The notes: generated from the letters alone by a model not told the origin. A DNA stretch of 64,000 nt from Mycolicibacter hiberniae (GCF_010729485.1 NZ_AP022609.1:2232001-2296000), one strand, 5' to 3'. Counted from the first letter of the stretch, positions 13,973 through 23,482 are shown. A program made the numbers and translations.

Positions 13973-14674
13973 ATGGGACAGCATAGCGGCATCGGCGTTC
14001 TGGACAAAGCACTGGCGGTACTGCACTCGATCGCCGAATCGCCATGCGGACTGGCCGAACTGTGCGACCGCACCGGCCTGCCCCGCGCCACCGCGCACCG
14101 GCTGGCCGCAGGGCTGGAAACCCACCGACTGCTCGGGCGCGACACCGAGGGGCGCTGGCAGATCGGTCCCGCCGTCAGCGAACTGGCGGTCCACGCCGAC
14201 GATCCGCTCCGAACGGCCGGCGCGGCGGTCCTGCCCCGGCTGCGGGAGATCACCGGGGAGAGCGTGCAGTTGTACCGCCGAGAGGGCGCCGAACGGGTCT
14301 GCGTCGCGGCGCTGGAACCGCCTGCCGGGCTGCGCGACACCGTTCCGATCGGTTCCCGGCTGCCGATGACCGCCGGTTCGGGGGCCAAAGTGCTGTTGGC
14401 CTATGCCGAGCCCACGATGCAGCAGGACATGCTGTCGAAGGCGGCGTTCACCAGTCGCACCCTGGCGGAGATCCGCCGGCGGGGCTGGGCGCAGAGCGTC
14501 GCCGAACGAGAGCCGGGGGTGGCCAGTGTGTCGGCGCCGGTACGCGATCGCCGCGGCGCGGTGGTGGCTGCCGTCTCGGTCTCGGGCCCGATCGACCGGA
14601 TGGGCCGACGCCCGGGGGCACGCTGGGCCGCCGACCTGCTCGCTGCCGCCGACGCGCTCACCGAGCGACTGTAG
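13973..14674 (+). CDS. IclR-family regulator of leuCD (NdgR/LtbR type)
   Basis: The 233-residue protein has an N-terminal winged helix (VLDKALAVLHSIAESPCGLAELC, TGLPRATAHRLAAGLE, residues 8-60) and a C-terminal IclR effector domain (GSRLPMTAGSGAKVLLAY). It is divergent from leuCD, the arrangement of Streptomyces NdgR, C. glutamicum LtbR and M. tuberculosis Rv2989. In the first two it represses or controls leucine biosynthesis genes. The compact MGQHSGIGVLDKA start is characteristic of that subgroup. Leucine-responsive control of leuCD is inferred from this context. Confidence 0.85.
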   Translation: MGQHSGIGVLDKALAVLHSIAESPCGLAELCDRTGLPRATAHRLAAGLETHRLLGRDTEGRWQIGPAVSELAVHADDPLRTAGAAVLPRLREITGESVQLYRREGAERVCVAALEPPAGLRDTVPIGSRLPMTAGSGAKVLLAYAEPTMQQDMLSKAAFTSRTLAEIRRRGWAQSVAEREPGVASVSAPVRDRRGAVVAAVSVSGPIDRMGRRPGARWAADLLAAADALTERL

Positions 14675-14772
14675 ATCGCGGCGCGGGCGCCGGACTGCCC
14701 GCACACCGGCGGCACGCCGGTTGACTCGCGTCTGCGCGCCGGGGCATCCGGTCTGCCTGACAGACTGCAGAC

Positions 14773-15273
14773 ATGGGAACCAAACAGCGCGCACAGATCG
14801 TCATGACCGACACCGAGGTCGCCGACTTCGTCACCAACCACCGCACCGGCACACTGGCCACCATCGGCCCCGACGGTCGGCCTCACCTGACGGCGATGTG
14901 GTACGCCGTGCTCGACGGCGAGATCTGGCTCGAAACCAAGGCGAAGTCGCAGAAGGCGGTGAACATGCGCCGCGATCCGCGGGTCACCTTCCTGCTGGAG
15001 GCCGGCGAGACGTACGACACGCTGCGCGGGGTGGCCTTCGACGGCGTGGCGGAGATCGTCGACGACCCGGAAATCCTGTTCCGGGTGGGCGTCAGCGTCT
15101 GGGAGCGCTACACCGGGCCCTACTCCGAGGAGATGAAGCCGGCCGTCGAGGCCATGATGAACAACCGGGTGGCTGTGCGCATCGTCACTTCGCGCACCCG
15201 CTCTTGGGATCACCGCAAGCTCGGCCTGCCGGCGATGCCGCTGGGTGGAACCACTGCAGCCACCGACGACTGA
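14773..15273 (+). CDS. Rv2991-like split-barrel F420-binding-type protein
   Basis: The 166-residue protein belongs to the pyridoxamine-oxidase-like split beta-barrel superfamily (flavin/deazaflavin oxidoreductases). Landmarks are TGTLATIGPDGRPHLTAMWYA near the start, KSQKAVNMRRDPRVTFLLEAG and GVAFDGVAEIVDD. Its M. tuberculosis homologue Rv2991 binds F420 but has no settled substrate. Presence of fbiD in the same window shows the host makes F420. It ends at a strong bidirectional hairpin shared with the tRNA-Glu gene. Confidence 0.8.
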   Translation: MGTKQRAQIVMTDTEVADFVTNHRTGTLATIGPDGRPHLTAMWYAVLDGEIWLETKAKSQKAVNMRRDPRVTFLLEAGETYDTLRGVAFDGVAEIVDDPEILFRVGVSVWERYTGPYSEEMKPAVEAMMNNRVAVRIVTSRTRSWDHRKLGLPAMPLGGTTAATDD

Positions 15274-15295
15274 CGACAACTCGCCAGACACGGGA

Positions 15296-15331
15296 AAAGG
15301 GCCCGCACCTTCGAGAAGGTGCGGGCCCTTT
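15296..15331. terminator. Bidirectional terminator, Rv2991-like gene / tRNA-Glu
   Basis: A perfect 16-bp stem (AAAGGGCCCGCACCTT / AAGGTGCGGGCCCTTT) with loop CGAG. It ends in an A/T run on both sides and therefore works for the plus-strand gene ending at 15273 and the minus-strand tRNA ending at 15338. Confidence 0.9.
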
Positions 15332-15337
15332 GCGATG

Positions 15338-15410
15338 TACCCCCGATGGGATTCGAACCCACGCTACCGCCGTGAGAGGGCGGCGTCCTAGGCCGCTAGA
15401 CGACGGGGGC
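15338..15410 (-). tRNA. tRNA-Glu (CUC anticodon)
   Basis: Read on the minus strand, the sequence folds as a cloverleaf. The acceptor is GCCCCCG paired with CGGGGGT (one G-U). The D arm contains TAGCGGCCTAGGA, the anticodon loop has CTC, and the T arm contains GGTTCGAATCC. The CCA end is not encoded. The gene is 73 bases long and lies near gltX, the synthetase that charges it, as in M. tuberculosis. Confidence 0.95.
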
Positions 15411-15483
15411 TAGAACATTTCCGGGTTGCCAGCATAGCTCAACCCCAACGGCCCGCCTAATCGCTTGCAGCGGACCGCTTTTG

Positions 15484-15555
15484 CTGGGGTACCAGGACTC
15501 GAACCTAGAATGGCTGAACCAGAATCAGCTGTGTTGCCAATTACACCATACCCCA
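15484..15555 (-). tRNA. tRNA-Gln (CUG anticodon)
   Basis: Minus-strand cloverleaf of 72 bases. The acceptor is TGGGGTA paired with TACCCCA, the anticodon arm is GCTGA-TTCTGGT-TCAGC with anticodon CTG, and the T loop is TTCGAGT. CCA is not encoded. It precedes tRNA-Glu on the same strand. The gatCAB genes in this window imply Gln-tRNA(Gln) is made by transamidation of Glu-tRNA(Gln). Confidence 0.95.
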
Positions 15556-15654
15556 TTGGCCGGCCATCACCGCTGGTCAGCGTGCCTGGCGGGCACTGCT
15601 GGCCTGACGTTCTTGGGCCGACGAGCAGACTACCAAACTTCTACGCCGAAGTTG

Positions 15655-17127
15655 TCATCGCGCTTCCCCTACCCCCGCCCGGGCGGTTCGCAACCGCTCC
15701 AAGCTGCGTCGCGAGCCCAGCAATTCCAGCGACTCGAACAGCGGCGGGCTGACCAGACCACCGGAGACGGCGACCCGGACCGGACCGAACGCCTTGCGCG
15801 GTTTGAGGCCCAGTCCGTCCAGCAGCGCCGCCTTCAGCGATTCCTCGATGGAGGCGGTGGTCCAGTCCTGCACGGCCTCCAGAGCGGCGATGGCAGCGTC
15901 GAGCACCGGGGCCGATTCCGGGCCCAGCTCCTTGGCGGCGGCACGCGGCTCCAGCTCGTAGTGCTCGTCGTTGAAGAACTTCAACAGCGGCCAGGCGTCG
16001 CCGAGCACCACGATGCGGGTCTGCACCAAGCCGGCGGCCACCGCAAAGCCGGCGTCGTCCAGGCCGCTGTCGTGCCCGTGGGCATCCAGATATCCGCGCA
16101 GCCGGGCTGTGAAGTCGTCCAGGTCGAGCAGCCGGATGTGCTCGGCGTTGATCGCATCGGCCTTCTTCTGGTCGAACCGGGCCGGGTTGGAGTTGACGTT
16201 CACCACGTCGAACGCGGCCACCATCTCCTCCATGCTGAACACATCACGGTCATCGGCGATGGACCAGCCCAGCAGCGCCAGGTAGTTCAACAGACCCTCG
16301 GGGATGAACCCCCGGTCCCGGTGCGCGAAGAGATTCGACTGCGGGTCACGTTTGGACAGCTTCTTGGTGCCCTCGCCTAAAACGGTTGGCAGGTGCCCGA
16401 ATTCCGGAATCCCCTCAGCCACACCGATACGCATCAACGCCTGATACAGCGCGATCTGCCGCGGGGTGGACGGCAACAGGTCCTCGCCGCGCAGCACGTG
16501 GGTGATCTTCATCATGGCGTCGTCGACCGGGTTGACCAACGTGTACAGCGGGTCGCCGTTGGCCCGGGTCAGCGCGAAGTCGGGCACGGTGCCGGCCGGA
16601 AAGACCGTCGGCCCGCGCACCAGGTCCGTCCAGCCCAGCTCGGTGTCGGGCATCCGCAGTCGCACCACGGGCTTGCGACCCTCGGCGACGTACGCCGCCC
16701 GCTGGTCGGCGGTCAGGTCCCGGTCGAAGTTGTCGTAACCCAGCTTGGGGTTGCGCCCGGCGGCGCGGTGACGGGCCTCGACCTCCTCCGGCGTGGAGAA
16801 CGCCTCGTAGGCCTCCCCCGCCGCCAGCAACCGCGCCACCACGTCACGGTGGATATCGGTGCGCTCGGACTGCCGGTACGGCCCGTAGGGTCCGCCCACC
16901 TCGGGGCCCTCGTCCCAGTCGAGGTGCAGCCAGCGCAGTGCGTCGAGCAACGCCAGGTAGCTCTCCTCGCTGTCGCGCTCGGCGTCGGTGTCCTCCACCC
17001 GGAACACCATGGTGCCGCCGGTATGGCGGGCGTAGGCCCAGTTGAACAGGGCGGTACGGATCAGCCCGACGTGCGGAGTGCCGGTCGGCGAGGGGCAGAA
17101 CCGGACACGAACACCAGATGTGGTCAC
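15655..17127 (-). CDS. gltX: Glutamyl-tRNA synthetase (non-discriminating likely)
   Basis: GltX charges tRNA-Glu and, in organisms using GatCAB, also tRNA-Gln. The 490-residue class I synthetase has the HIGH-equivalent [20 protein letters not shown] near residue 13 and the KMSKS-equivalent KLSKRDPQ near residue 245, with [11 protein letters not shown] between. The start is GTG 17127, overlapping by one base the stop of the upstream hydrolase gene (TAGTG), so the genes are translationally coupled. Presence of gatC, gatA and gatB in the window and tRNA-Gln next door supports a non-discriminating enzyme, which is inference. Confidence 0.96.
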   Translation of the reverse strand: MTTSGVRVRFCPSPTGTPHVGLIRTALFNWAYARHTGGTMVFRVEDTDAERDSEESYLALLDALRWLHLDWDEGPEVGGPYGPYRQSERTDIHRDVVARLLAAGEAYEAFSTPEEVEARHRAAGRNPKLGYDNFDRDLTADQRAAYVAEGRKPVVRLRMPDTELGWTDLVRGPTVFPAGTVPDFALTRANGDPLYTLVNPVDDAMMKITHVLRGEDLLPSTPRQIALYQALMRIGVAEGIPEFGHLPTVLGEGTKKLSKRDPQSNLFAHRDRGFIPEGLLNYLALLGWSIADDRDVFSMEEMVAAFDVVNVNSNPARFDQKKADAINAEHIRLLDLDDFTARLRGYLDAHGHDSGLDDAGFAVAAGLVQTRIVVLGDAWPLLKFFNDEHYELEPRAAAKELGPESAPVLDAAIAALEAVQDWTTASIEESLKAALLDGLGLKPRKAFGPVRVAVSGGLVSPPLFESLELLGSRRSLERLRTARAGVGEAR

Positions 17128-17912
17128 TACTTTCCTTTGCGGATAACCGGATTGGACAGGGTGCCGATGCCTTCAACGGCGATGGACACGGTGTCACCGT
17201 GCTCGATGGGGCCGACACCTTCGGGGGTGCCGGTAAGGATGATGTCGCCGGGCAGCAGCGTCATCACCGCGGAGACCCATTCCACGATGGCGCCCACGTC
17301 GTGCATCATCAGCGATGTCCGGCTGTCCTGCTTGACCACCCCGTTGACCTCGGTGCGAATGGCCAGGTCAGCCGGGTCGAGGTCGGTGACGATCCACGGC
17401 CCGATCGGGCAGAAGGTGTCGTGGCCTTTGGCCCGGGTCCATTGCCCGTCAGACTGCTGCTGGTCACGCGCCGACACGTCGTTGCCGATGGTGTAGCCCA
17501 AGATGTTGTCGCGGGCTCGCGCGGCCGGAACGTCCTTGCAGGGACGTGAGATGACCACGGCCAGCTCACCTTCGTAGTGGACCGGGGAAGCGTTGGCGGG
17601 CAGCTGAATCGGCACGTTGGGTCCGATGATCGCGGTGTTGGGCTTGAGGAACATCACCGGGTTGGCCGGTGGGGCACCACCCATTTCGGTGATGTGGGCG
17701 GCGTAGTTCTTGCCGATGCAGACCACCTTGCTGGCCAGAATCGGCGCCAGCAGCCGCACGTCCGCCAGCGGCCAGGAGCGGCCGGTGAACTCCGGTGTGC
17801 CGAAGGGGTGCTCGGCGATCTCGCGGGCGGTCATCTCGTGTGGCCGGTCGGGGTCCCCTTCAAGGCTGACGAAGGCGACGCCGTCCGGGCTGGCAATTCG
17901 GCCTAGGCGCAT
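17127..17912 (-). CDS. Fumarylacetoacetate hydrolase family protein (Rv2993c-like)
   Basis: The 261-residue protein is of the FAH/HpcE fold, which covers fumarylpyruvate and acylpyruvate hydrolases, oxaloacetate decarboxylases and ring-fission product isomerases. Visible are [29 protein letters not shown] (metal-binding Glu residues), [23 protein letters not shown] and [13 protein letters not shown]. All are standard for the family, so the metal site is intact. Its precise substrate cannot be read from sequence. It is co-transcribed with gltX, overlapping by one base, exactly as Rv2993c-Rv2992c. That conserved linkage argues for a housekeeping role rather than part of the aromatic pathway at 22667-32625. 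Confidence 0.85.
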   Translation of the reverse strand: MRLGRIASPDGVAFVSLEGDPDRPHEMTAREIAEHPFGTPEFTGRSWPLADVRLLAPILASKVVCIGKNYAAHITEMGGAPPANPVMFLKPNTAIIGPNVPIQLPANASPVHYEGELAVVISRPCKDVPAARARDNILGYTIGNDVSARDQQQSDGQWTRAKGHDTFCPIGPWIVTDLDPADLAIRTEVNGVVKQDSRTSLMMHDVGAIVEWVSAVMTLLPGDIILTGTPEGVGPIEHGDTVSIAVEGIGTLSNPVIRKGK

Positions 17913-17930
17913 TCCAGCAAGCCTAATGGC

Positions 17931-18031
17931 GACCGCAAGCGCGGCGGAGCCGGGCGAAGCGGGTCGCCATCAACCCAGCCCAAGCCGACCGCAAGCGCGG
18001 CGGAGCCGGGCGAAGCGAGCCGCCATCAACC
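17931..18031. repeat. Dispersed GC-rich repeat, copies B and C in tandem
   Basis: Two 45-base units start at 17931 and 17987, each GACCGCAAGCGCGGCGGAGC followed by CGGGCGAAGCG and ending GCCATCAACC. They differ at only a few positions and match copy A at 6949. They occupy the gap between the FAH-family gene and the MFS gene. Confidence 0.8.
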
Positions 18032-18080
18032 CGCCCAGCTTTGCCCGTCCTGTCGGGCGGGCCTGTGGAAGCATGGTCGG

Positions 18081-19337
18081 ATGTCCACCGAGTCGATCGG
18101 CACAGCCGCTCGCTGGTCGGTGATGGTCGTCGCCCTGCTGGCGACGTTGTGCTCGTTCGTCTTCATCAACGGCATCGCCTTCGTCATCCCGATGCTGGAG
18201 ACCAAGGGCGAGACCAACCTGGCGATGGCCGGCCTGCTGGCGTCGATGCCCAGTTTCGGCATGGTCTTGACGCTGTTCGCGTGGGGCGCTCTGCTGGACC
18301 GAGTCGGCGAGCGCATCGTGTTGAGTGTCGGTTCGGCCCTGACGGCTCTGGCCGCGTTCGCGGCCGCCTCGACGCACTCGCTGATCGGTGTCGGCGCCTT
18401 CCTCTTTCTGGGTGGTATGGCCGCCGCCAGCGCCAACAGCGCCAGCGGCCGGTTGGTGACGGGCTGGTTTCCGCCGCACCAGCGCGGACTGGTGATGGGC
18501 ATCCGCCAGACCGCACAGCCCCTGGGAATCGCGCTGGGGGCCGAGGTGATCCCCGAGTTGGCTGAGCACGGGCTGGCGCGGGCACTGATGTTCCCGGCGA
18601 CGTTGACCGCGGTGGCAGCGGTGGCGTGTGTGATCGGCGTGGTCGATCCGCCGCGCAGGCCGCGGTCGGCGGCCTCCGGCGCGGAACTCGCCAGCCCATA
18701 CCGCAATTCGAAGGTGTTGTGGCGCATCCACTTGTCCTCAGCGCTGCTGATGGTGCCGCAGTGTGTGCTCGCCACTTTCATGTTGGTGTGGCTGATAGTG
18801 GACACCCACTGGTCGATCGCCGCCGCGGCTGGGCTGGTGACGGTGTCGCAGCTGCTCGGCGCGGCAGGCCGGGTGGCTGCCGGCCGGTGGTCAGACCGCG
18901 TGGGGTCGCGGTTGCGCCCGATCCGCGGCCTCGCCGTCGCCGGAGCGGTCGCGATGCTGGCTCTGGGGGCCACCGATCACCTGCACTCCCGGCTTGCCGA
19001 AGCCGCGATGGTGGTCGCGGCGGTGATCACCGTGCTGGACAACGGATTGGCCTCTACCGCGGTGGCCGAGATGGCGGGACCGTACTGGAGCGGGCGCGCG
19101 CTGGGCATCCAGAACACCACCCAGCGGCTGACCGCCGGGATCGCTCCCCCGATTTTCGGCGCATTGATCGGCGCCGTCGGCTACCCGCTGTCGTTCGCTC
19201 TGTGCGGACTGTTTCCGCTGGCCGCACTGCGGTTGGTCCCGGTGAAAGCCGAACCCGAAGGTCGCTCACCGCTGGAGGCGCTGCGCACCCTGCGGATGCC
19301 GCCGGCGCCACCGCCCAGCCCGCCTGCCGCGCCCTGA
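18081..19337 (+). CDS. MFS transporter (Rv2994-like)
   Basis: This 418-residue integral membrane protein has about 12 hydrophobic helices. It shows the MFS signature between helices 2 and 3 (GALLDRVGERIVLSVG) and its counterpart in the second half (AAGRWSDRVGSRLRPIRG), and ends in a proline-rich cytoplasmic tail (PPAPPPSPPAAP). The position after the FAH/gltX block matches Rv2994 of M. tuberculosis. The substrate is unknown. It ends 27 bases before ectA on the same strand, so a single transcript through both is possible. Export or uptake linked to ectoine is conceivable but not shown. Confidence 0.85.
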   Translation: MSTESIGTAARWSVMVVALLATLCSFVFINGIAFVIPMLETKGETNLAMAGLLASMPSFGMVLTLFAWGALLDRVGERIVLSVGSALTALAAFAAASTHSLIGVGAFLFLGGMAAASANSASGRLVTGWFPPHQRGLVMGIRQTAQPLGIALGAEVIPELAEHGLARALMFPATLTAVAAVACVIGVVDPPRRPRSAASGAELASPYRNSKVLWRIHLSSALLMVPQCVLATFMLVWLIVDTHWSIAAAAGLVTVSQLLGAAGRVAAGRWSDRVGSRLRPIRGLAVAGAVAMLALGATDHLHSRLAEAAMVVAAVITVLDNGLASTAVAEMAGPYWSGRALGIQNTTQRLTAGIAPPIFGALIGAVGYPLSFALCGLFPLAALRLVPVKAEPEGRSPLEALRTLRMPPAPPPSPPAAP

Positions 19338-19364
19338 GGCCGGCCGCCCAGTACCGTCGAAACG

Positions 19365-19874
19365 ATGACCGATACGGATCGTGTCCGGCTTCGGACACCG
19401 ACCGTGGCCGACGGCCCGAGCCTATGGCGGATGGCCGTCGACAGCGCGACTCTCGACGTCAATGCCCCCTACGCCTACCTGCTGTGGTGCCGCGATTTCG
19501 CGGCCACGTCGGTGATCGCCGAGGTCGAGGGGCACCCGGGCGGTTTCGTAACCGGGTATCGGCGCCCCACGCATCCGGAGGTCCTGATGATCTGGCAGGT
19601 GGCGGTCGACGCCGCGCACCGCGGAGTCGGACTGGCCGGCCTGATGCTCGATCACCTCGCTTCCAGGCACGTCGCCGCGGGCGTTACGCATGTTGAGACC
19701 TCGATCACACCCGATAACGCCGCCAGCCGGCGGCTGTTCGCGGCCTTCGCGCGCCGGTGGGACGCGCCGCTGGCGTGTTCCGAGCTGTTCGAAGCGGGTT
19801 TGTTCGCCGAATCCCATCTGGCAGAAGAACTGTTTCGCATCGGACCGCTTCGGGTACAACCACGACGCCTGTGA
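19365..19874 (+). CDS. ectA: L-2,4-diaminobutyrate N-acetyltransferase
   Basis: EctA acetylates diaminobutyrate to N-gamma-acetyl-diaminobutyrate, the second step in ectoine synthesis. The 169-residue GNAT protein has LDVNAPYAYLLWCRDFAATS, the EctA hallmark, then acetyl-CoA binding AHRGVGLAGLML and ETSITPDNAASRRLF. It differs from most ect operons in being set apart from ectB by 188 bases holding a promoter and structured leader. It follows the MFS gene by 27 bases, so its own promoter is not obvious. Confidence 0.95.
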   Translation: MTDTDRVRLRTPTVADGPSLWRMAVDSATLDVNAPYAYLLWCRDFAATSVIAEVEGHPGGFVTGYRRPTHPEVLMIWQVAVDAAHRGVGLAGLMLDHLASRHVAAGVTHVETSITPDNAASRRLFAAFARRWDAPLACSELFEAGLFAESHLAEELFRIGPLRVQPRRL

Positions 19875-19887
19875 GGCGCGACCGGGG

Positions 19888-19916
19888 TTGAGATAACAAA
19901 TTGGTCTCGGTAAGGT
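19888..19916 (+). promoter_or_regulatory. Promoter for ectBCD
   Basis: TTGAGA (19888-19893), a 17-base spacer and TAAGGT (19911-19916) form a good vegetative-type promoter in the ectA-ectB gap. Initiation is predicted near 19922-19924, giving a leader of about 140 bases before ectB. Confidence 0.6.
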
Positions 19917-19922
19917 CACGAA

Positions 19923-20062
19923 CACATAACCGTGGGCCCCGGGAGAGGCAGGCGGGGGGATCCGAACGGGGTGGTGGGTCGAGCCGAGAATCACCCACGG
20001 CACGAGTGTGATGGCGACCTGTCGTTCCGTTCCGTTGTCAGCGACCGACGGACGGGGGAACT
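19923..20062 (+). promoter_or_regulatory. Structured 5' leader of ectBCD; possible riboswitch
   Basis: The untranslated leader can form a closing helix CCGTGGG (19930-19936) with CCCACGG (19994-20000), enclosing a G-rich segment (GGGAGAGGCAGGCGGGGGGA). A downstream part contains GGCGACC and a TTCCGTTCCGTTGTCAGC element. The latter loosely resembles the 3' conserved part of ydaO/c-di-AMP riboswitches, a class known to govern osmolyte genes. The resemblance is partial and by eye. Confidence 0.35.
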
Positions 20063-21340
20063 ATGACGATTTTTGATGCGCTCGAGTCCGAGGTGCGCAG
20101 TTACTGCCGGTCATGGCCGGTGACGTTCGACCGCGCCAGCGGCTCTCGGATGTGGGATGCCGAGGGCAGGCAGTACCTGGATTTCTTCGCCGGCGCCGGT
20201 GCGCTCAACTACGGCCACAACCACCCCGATCTGCGGGCTCCACTGCTGGAATACCTGAGTTCGGATCGGGTGGTGCACAGCCTGGACATGAACACCACGG
20301 CCAAGGCCGAATTCCTCAGGCGCTTCGACGAGGTGATCCTCAAGCCACGCGAGCTGGACTACAAAGTCCAGTTTCCCGGGCCGACCGGAACCAACGCGGT
20401 GGAGTCGGCTCTGAAACTGGTGCGCAAGGTCACCGGCCGGGAGAGCATTATCAGCTTCACCAACGCCTTCCACGGCATGACCCTGGGCTCGCTGAGCGTC
20501 ACCGGCAATTCGATGAAGCGCGGCGGGGCGGGCATTCCGCTGGTGCACGCCACCCCGATGCCCTACGACAACTATCTCGACGGCGTGGTCCCCGACTTCT
20601 TGTGGTTCGAGCGCCTACTCGAGGACAGCGGCAGCGGTCTCAACGAGCCCGCGGGGGTGATCGTCGAGACGGTCCAGGGCGAGGGCGGAATCAACGTGGC
20701 GCGCCTGGAATGGCTGCGCGGCCTTTCCGAATTGTGCCGGCGCCATGACCTGTTGCTGATCGTCGACGACGTCCAGATGGGTTGCGGGCGCACCGGACCG
20801 TTCTTCAGTTTCGAGGCGGCCGGGATCGTCCCCGACATCGTCTGCCTCTCGAAATCCATCAGCGGCTACGGGCTGCCCATGGCGCTGACGCTGCTGAAGC
20901 CGGAACTGGACGTCTGGGAGCCCGGCGAGCACAACGGCACCTTCCGCGGCCAGAACCCGTCGTTCGTCACGGCCGCAGTGGCGCTGAACTTCTGGACGGA
21001 CGATCGTTTGGAGAAATCCGTGCTGCACAAGGGCGAACTGGTCGAGCAGGCATTGCGCGACGTGGTGGATCCGATCCCCGGGGCAACCGTCCGGGGCCGC
21101 GGCCTGATCCGCGGGGTGGCCTTCGAACGCCCGGAGCTGGCCGGCGCGGTGTGCCGCGAGGCGTTCGGACGCGGCCTGCTGCTGGAGACCTCCGGCCCGG
21201 ACGGCGAAGTCGTAAAACTCATGCCGCCGTTGGTCATCAATGACGACGACCTGGCCGAAGGACTGCTGATCACCGCTGCGTCGATCGAAACCGTCGCCGC
21301 CCGTGAACTCACCGCCACCACGTCAGGAGCCAGCCGATGA
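20063..21340 (+). CDS. ectB: Diaminobutyrate--2-oxoglutarate transaminase
   Basis: EctB converts aspartate semialdehyde to L-2,4-diaminobutyrate with glutamate as amino donor, the first committed step of ectoine synthesis. This 425-residue class III PLP aminotransferase has [18 protein letters not shown] near the N-terminus, [42 protein letters not shown] (Asp binding the PLP nitrogen) and [13 protein letters not shown], whose lysine forms the Schiff base. The start ATG 20063 follows GGGGGAA. Its stop overlaps the ectC start (ATGA), so ectB, ectC and ectD are coupled. Confidence 0.97.
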   Translation: MTIFDALESEVRSYCRSWPVTFDRASGSRMWDAEGRQYLDFFAGAGALNYGHNHPDLRAPLLEYLSSDRVVHSLDMNTTAKAEFLRRFDEVILKPRELDYKVQFPGPTGTNAVESALKLVRKVTGRESIISFTNAFHGMTLGSLSVTGNSMKRGGAGIPLVHATPMPYDNYLDGVVPDFLWFERLLEDSGSGLNEPAGVIVETVQGEGGINVARLEWLRGLSELCRRHDLLLIVDDVQMGCGRTGPFFSFEAAGIVPDIVCLSKSISGYGLPMALTLLKPELDVWEPGEHNGTFRGQNPSFVTAAVALNFWTDDRLEKSVLHKGELVEQALRDVVDPIPGATVRGRGLIRGVAFERPELAGAVCREAFGRGLLLETSGPDGEVVKLMPPLVINDDDLAEGLLITAASIETVAARELTATTSGASR

Positions 21341-21744
21341 TCGTCCGTACCCTCGCCGAGATCAAGGGCACCGACCGGGATGTCGCGTCCAAGACCTGGA
21401 ACAGCCAGCGACTGCTGCTGGCGCGTGACGGCCAGCGGTTCTCCCTGCACGAGACCTGTCTCTACGCCGGTACCGAAACCTCGATGTGGTACGCCAACCA
21501 TGTCGAGGCGGTGTACTGCGTCGGCGGGGAAGGCGAGCTGCTCAACGACGAGACCGGCGAGGTGCACCCGTTGAGCGACGGCACCCTGTATCTGCTCGAC
21601 GGCCACGAGCGCCACCGGGTGACGGCCCACACCGACCTGCGCATGGTGTGCGTTTTCGACCCGCCGGTGACCGGCCAGGAGGTGCACGACGCGAACGGCG
21701 CCTACCCCCTGCTCGCCGAACAGCCCCACGAGACTGCGTCGTGA
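21337..21744 (+). CDS. ectC: L-ectoine synthase
   Basis: EctC cyclises N-gamma-acetyl-diaminobutyrate to ectoine. The 135-residue single-domain cupin starts [16 protein letters not shown], a family hallmark. It has [12 protein letters not shown] [31 protein letters not shown] (metal-binding Glu/His) and YLLDGHERH. It overlaps ectB by four bases and ends overlapping the ectD GTG start by four bases. Expression is expected with ectB and ectD under osmotic control. Confidence 0.97.
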   Translation: MIVRTLAEIKGTDRDVASKTWNSQRLLLARDGQRFSLHETCLYAGTETSMWYANHVEAVYCVGGEGELLNDETGEVHPLSDGTLYLLDGHERHRVTAHTDLRMVCVFDPPVTGQEVHDANGAYPLLAEQPHETAS

Positions 21745-22631
21745 CGACCGCCGTCACCGACCGCTATCCCACCCGCAACAACGTCGCGATCGGCATCGAG
21801 CCCCGCCGCGACCCGGTGGTATGGGCACCCGGTACCAACGGCGGTCCGCTGAGCCCGGCCGCGGTCGAGCAGTTCGACACTGACGGGTTCTTGACCGTCA
21901 CCCCCCTGCTGAGCCCCGAGATCGTGACCGACCTGCGCGACGAACTGGACCGCCTGCGCGCCGACCCCGCCCTGGCCGCCGACGAGCGTTCGATCTGCGA
22001 ACGCGACAGCGCCCAGATCCGGTCGATCTTCGAGGTGCACCGGATCAGCCCGGCCTTCGCGGCGCTGGTCGCCGATCCGCGCCTGGTGGGTCCGGCCCGC
22101 CAGCTGCTCGGCTCCGATGTCTACGTGCACCAGAGCCGAGTCAACTTCAAGCCGGGCTTCAACGGCCGAGAGTTCTATTGGCACTCTGACTTTGAGACCT
22201 GGCACGCCGAAGACGGTATGCCGGCTCCCCGCGCCGTCAGCGTCTCGGTGGCCCTCACCGAGAACCGGGACACCAATGGGTCGCTGATGATCATGCCCGG
22301 CTCACACCGCTGGTTCGTCTCCTGCCCGGGTCGCACGCCACCGGACCACTACCGCTCGTCTCTCACCGAGCAACAGATCGGCACGCCCGACGACGCGAGC
22401 CTGAGCTGGTTGGCCGATCGGTGCGGCATCCGGCAGATCACCGGCCCTGCCGGCTCTGCGGTGTTCTTCGACAGCAACTGCATGCACGGGTCGAGCAGCA
22501 ACATCACCCCGTATGCACGCTCGAACGTGTTCATCGTCTACAACAGCGTGGACAACGCCCTCGTGGGGCCGTTCGGCGCCACCGTTGCTCGACCGACCTT
22601 CATCGCCAGCCGCGTGTTTCACCCGGTTTAG
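21741..22631 (+). CDS. ectD: Ectoine 5-hydroxylase
   Basis: EctD is a 2-oxoglutarate/Fe(II) dioxygenase converting ectoine to 5-hydroxyectoine, a better protectant against heat and desiccation. The 296-residue protein has the iron ligands in [17 protein letters not shown] (His-x-Asp) and CMHGSSSN (distal His), with [17 protein letters not shown] and [11 protein letters not shown] typical of EctD. The start is GTG 21741, coupled to ectC. It converges on the IclR gene with 35 bases between stops and no clear terminator. Confidence 0.96.
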   Translation: MTTAVTDRYPTRNNVAIGIEPRRDPVVWAPGTNGGPLSPAAVEQFDTDGFLTVTPLLSPEIVTDLRDELDRLRADPALAADERSICERDSAQIRSIFEVHRISPAFAALVADPRLVGPARQLLGSDVYVHQSRVNFKPGFNGREFYWHSDFETWHAEDGMPAPRAVSVSVALTENRDTNGSLMIMPGSHRWFVSCPGRTPPDHYRSSLTEQQIGTPDDASLSWLADRCGIRQITGPAGSAVFFDSNCMHGSSSNITPYARSNVFIVYNSVDNALVGPFGATVARPTFIASRVFHPV

Positions 22632-22666
22632 CGCAGCCAATCCCCGACGGCCGCGCCGACGCTCGG

Positions 22667-23482
22667 TCAACCGATCCGGGCACCGATCTCGGTGGCCGCC
22701 TCGATCAGCACATCGGCCACCCCGTCGTACTGCGCAGCGCTCAGTCGGTGAATGGGCGCAGCGGCGTTCAGCGCCAGGAGCACACCGGGCGCCCTGGCCG
22801 CGATCCCCACCGCCACGGAGGCGACACCGTCCTCGCTGCCCTCGCGGTTCACCGCGTATCCCTGCTGTCGTACCCGGTCGAGCTCGCGCTGCAGCTCGGT
22901 GCGGGTGCCCACGGAATGGGCCGTGAGGCGCGGGAGCTGCTCATCGGGGTACAGCCGGAGGAAGTCGGCGTCGGACAGCCGCGCCAGCAGGGCCTTACCC
23001 GTCGAGGTGCAATGCGCCGGCATCGCGCGGCCGTGTCGTGATGCCACCCGAACCGCAGTCGGCCCCTCGGCCGCGGCGATGAACCGCACGTTGGCACCCT
23101 CGAGCATGCCCAGATGGACCGATTCCCTCAGGCGTTCGCTGAGGCGCGCCAGCACCGGCTTTGCCGCACCCTCGATGTCGATCCGGTTGAACACCGAAAA
23201 CGCAACGCTCATCAGTGCGGGCCCGGGGTGATAGGCCTTGGACACCGGATCCTGGCGGACGAACCCCCGGTACTGCAGCATGGCCAGCAACCGGTGAGCC
23301 GTCGAGGATGCGACGTCCAGGTGCCTCGCCGCGTCGGTCAGCCGGATCTGCGGCTGCTCGCCCAGCAGCAGGATGAGCTTCAGCGCCCGGTCCACCGATC
23401 CGATGGGATATTGCGGCACTTCCCCTTCGGCGCCCACCCGGCCGGCCGCTGACTCGGCGGGAAACGAGGACTTGCTCTGCAT
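22667..23482 (-). CDS. IclR-family regulator of the aromatic operon
   Basis: The 271-residue protein from ATG 23482 has a helix-turn-helix (SVDRALKLILLLGEQPQIRLTDAARHLDVAS in two parts, about residues 30-60) and an IclR effector domain (HCTSTGKALLARLSD, VNREGSEDGVASVAVGI). It is divergent from the Rieske dioxygenase operon across a 244-base region with inverted repeats. Regulators of this family control protocatechuate, phthalate and beta-ketoadipate operons (PcaR, PcaU, PhtR). It is therefore the likely effector-responsive switch for 23727-32625. The frame is open upstream, but MQSKSSF is the first reasonable start. Confidence 0.85.
   Translation of the reverse strand: MQSKSSFPAESAAGRVGAEGEVPQYPIGSVDRALKLILLLGEQPQIRLTDAARHLDVASSTAHRLLAMLQYRGFVRQDPVSKAYHPGPALMSVAFSVFNRIDIEGAAKPVLARLSERLRESVHLGMLEGANVRFIAAAEGPTAVRVASRHGRAMPAHCTSTGKALLARLSDADFLRLYPDEQLPRLTAHSVGTRTELQRELDRVRQQGYAVNREGSEDGVASVAVGIAARAPGVLLALNAAAPIHRLSAAQYDGVADVLIEAATEIGARIG

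Noticed and set aside
17127..17912. FAH-family gene as part of the aromatic catabolic pathway
   Set aside because: It is coupled to gltX in the conserved mycobacterial backbone and 5 kb from the catabolic operon on the other strand.
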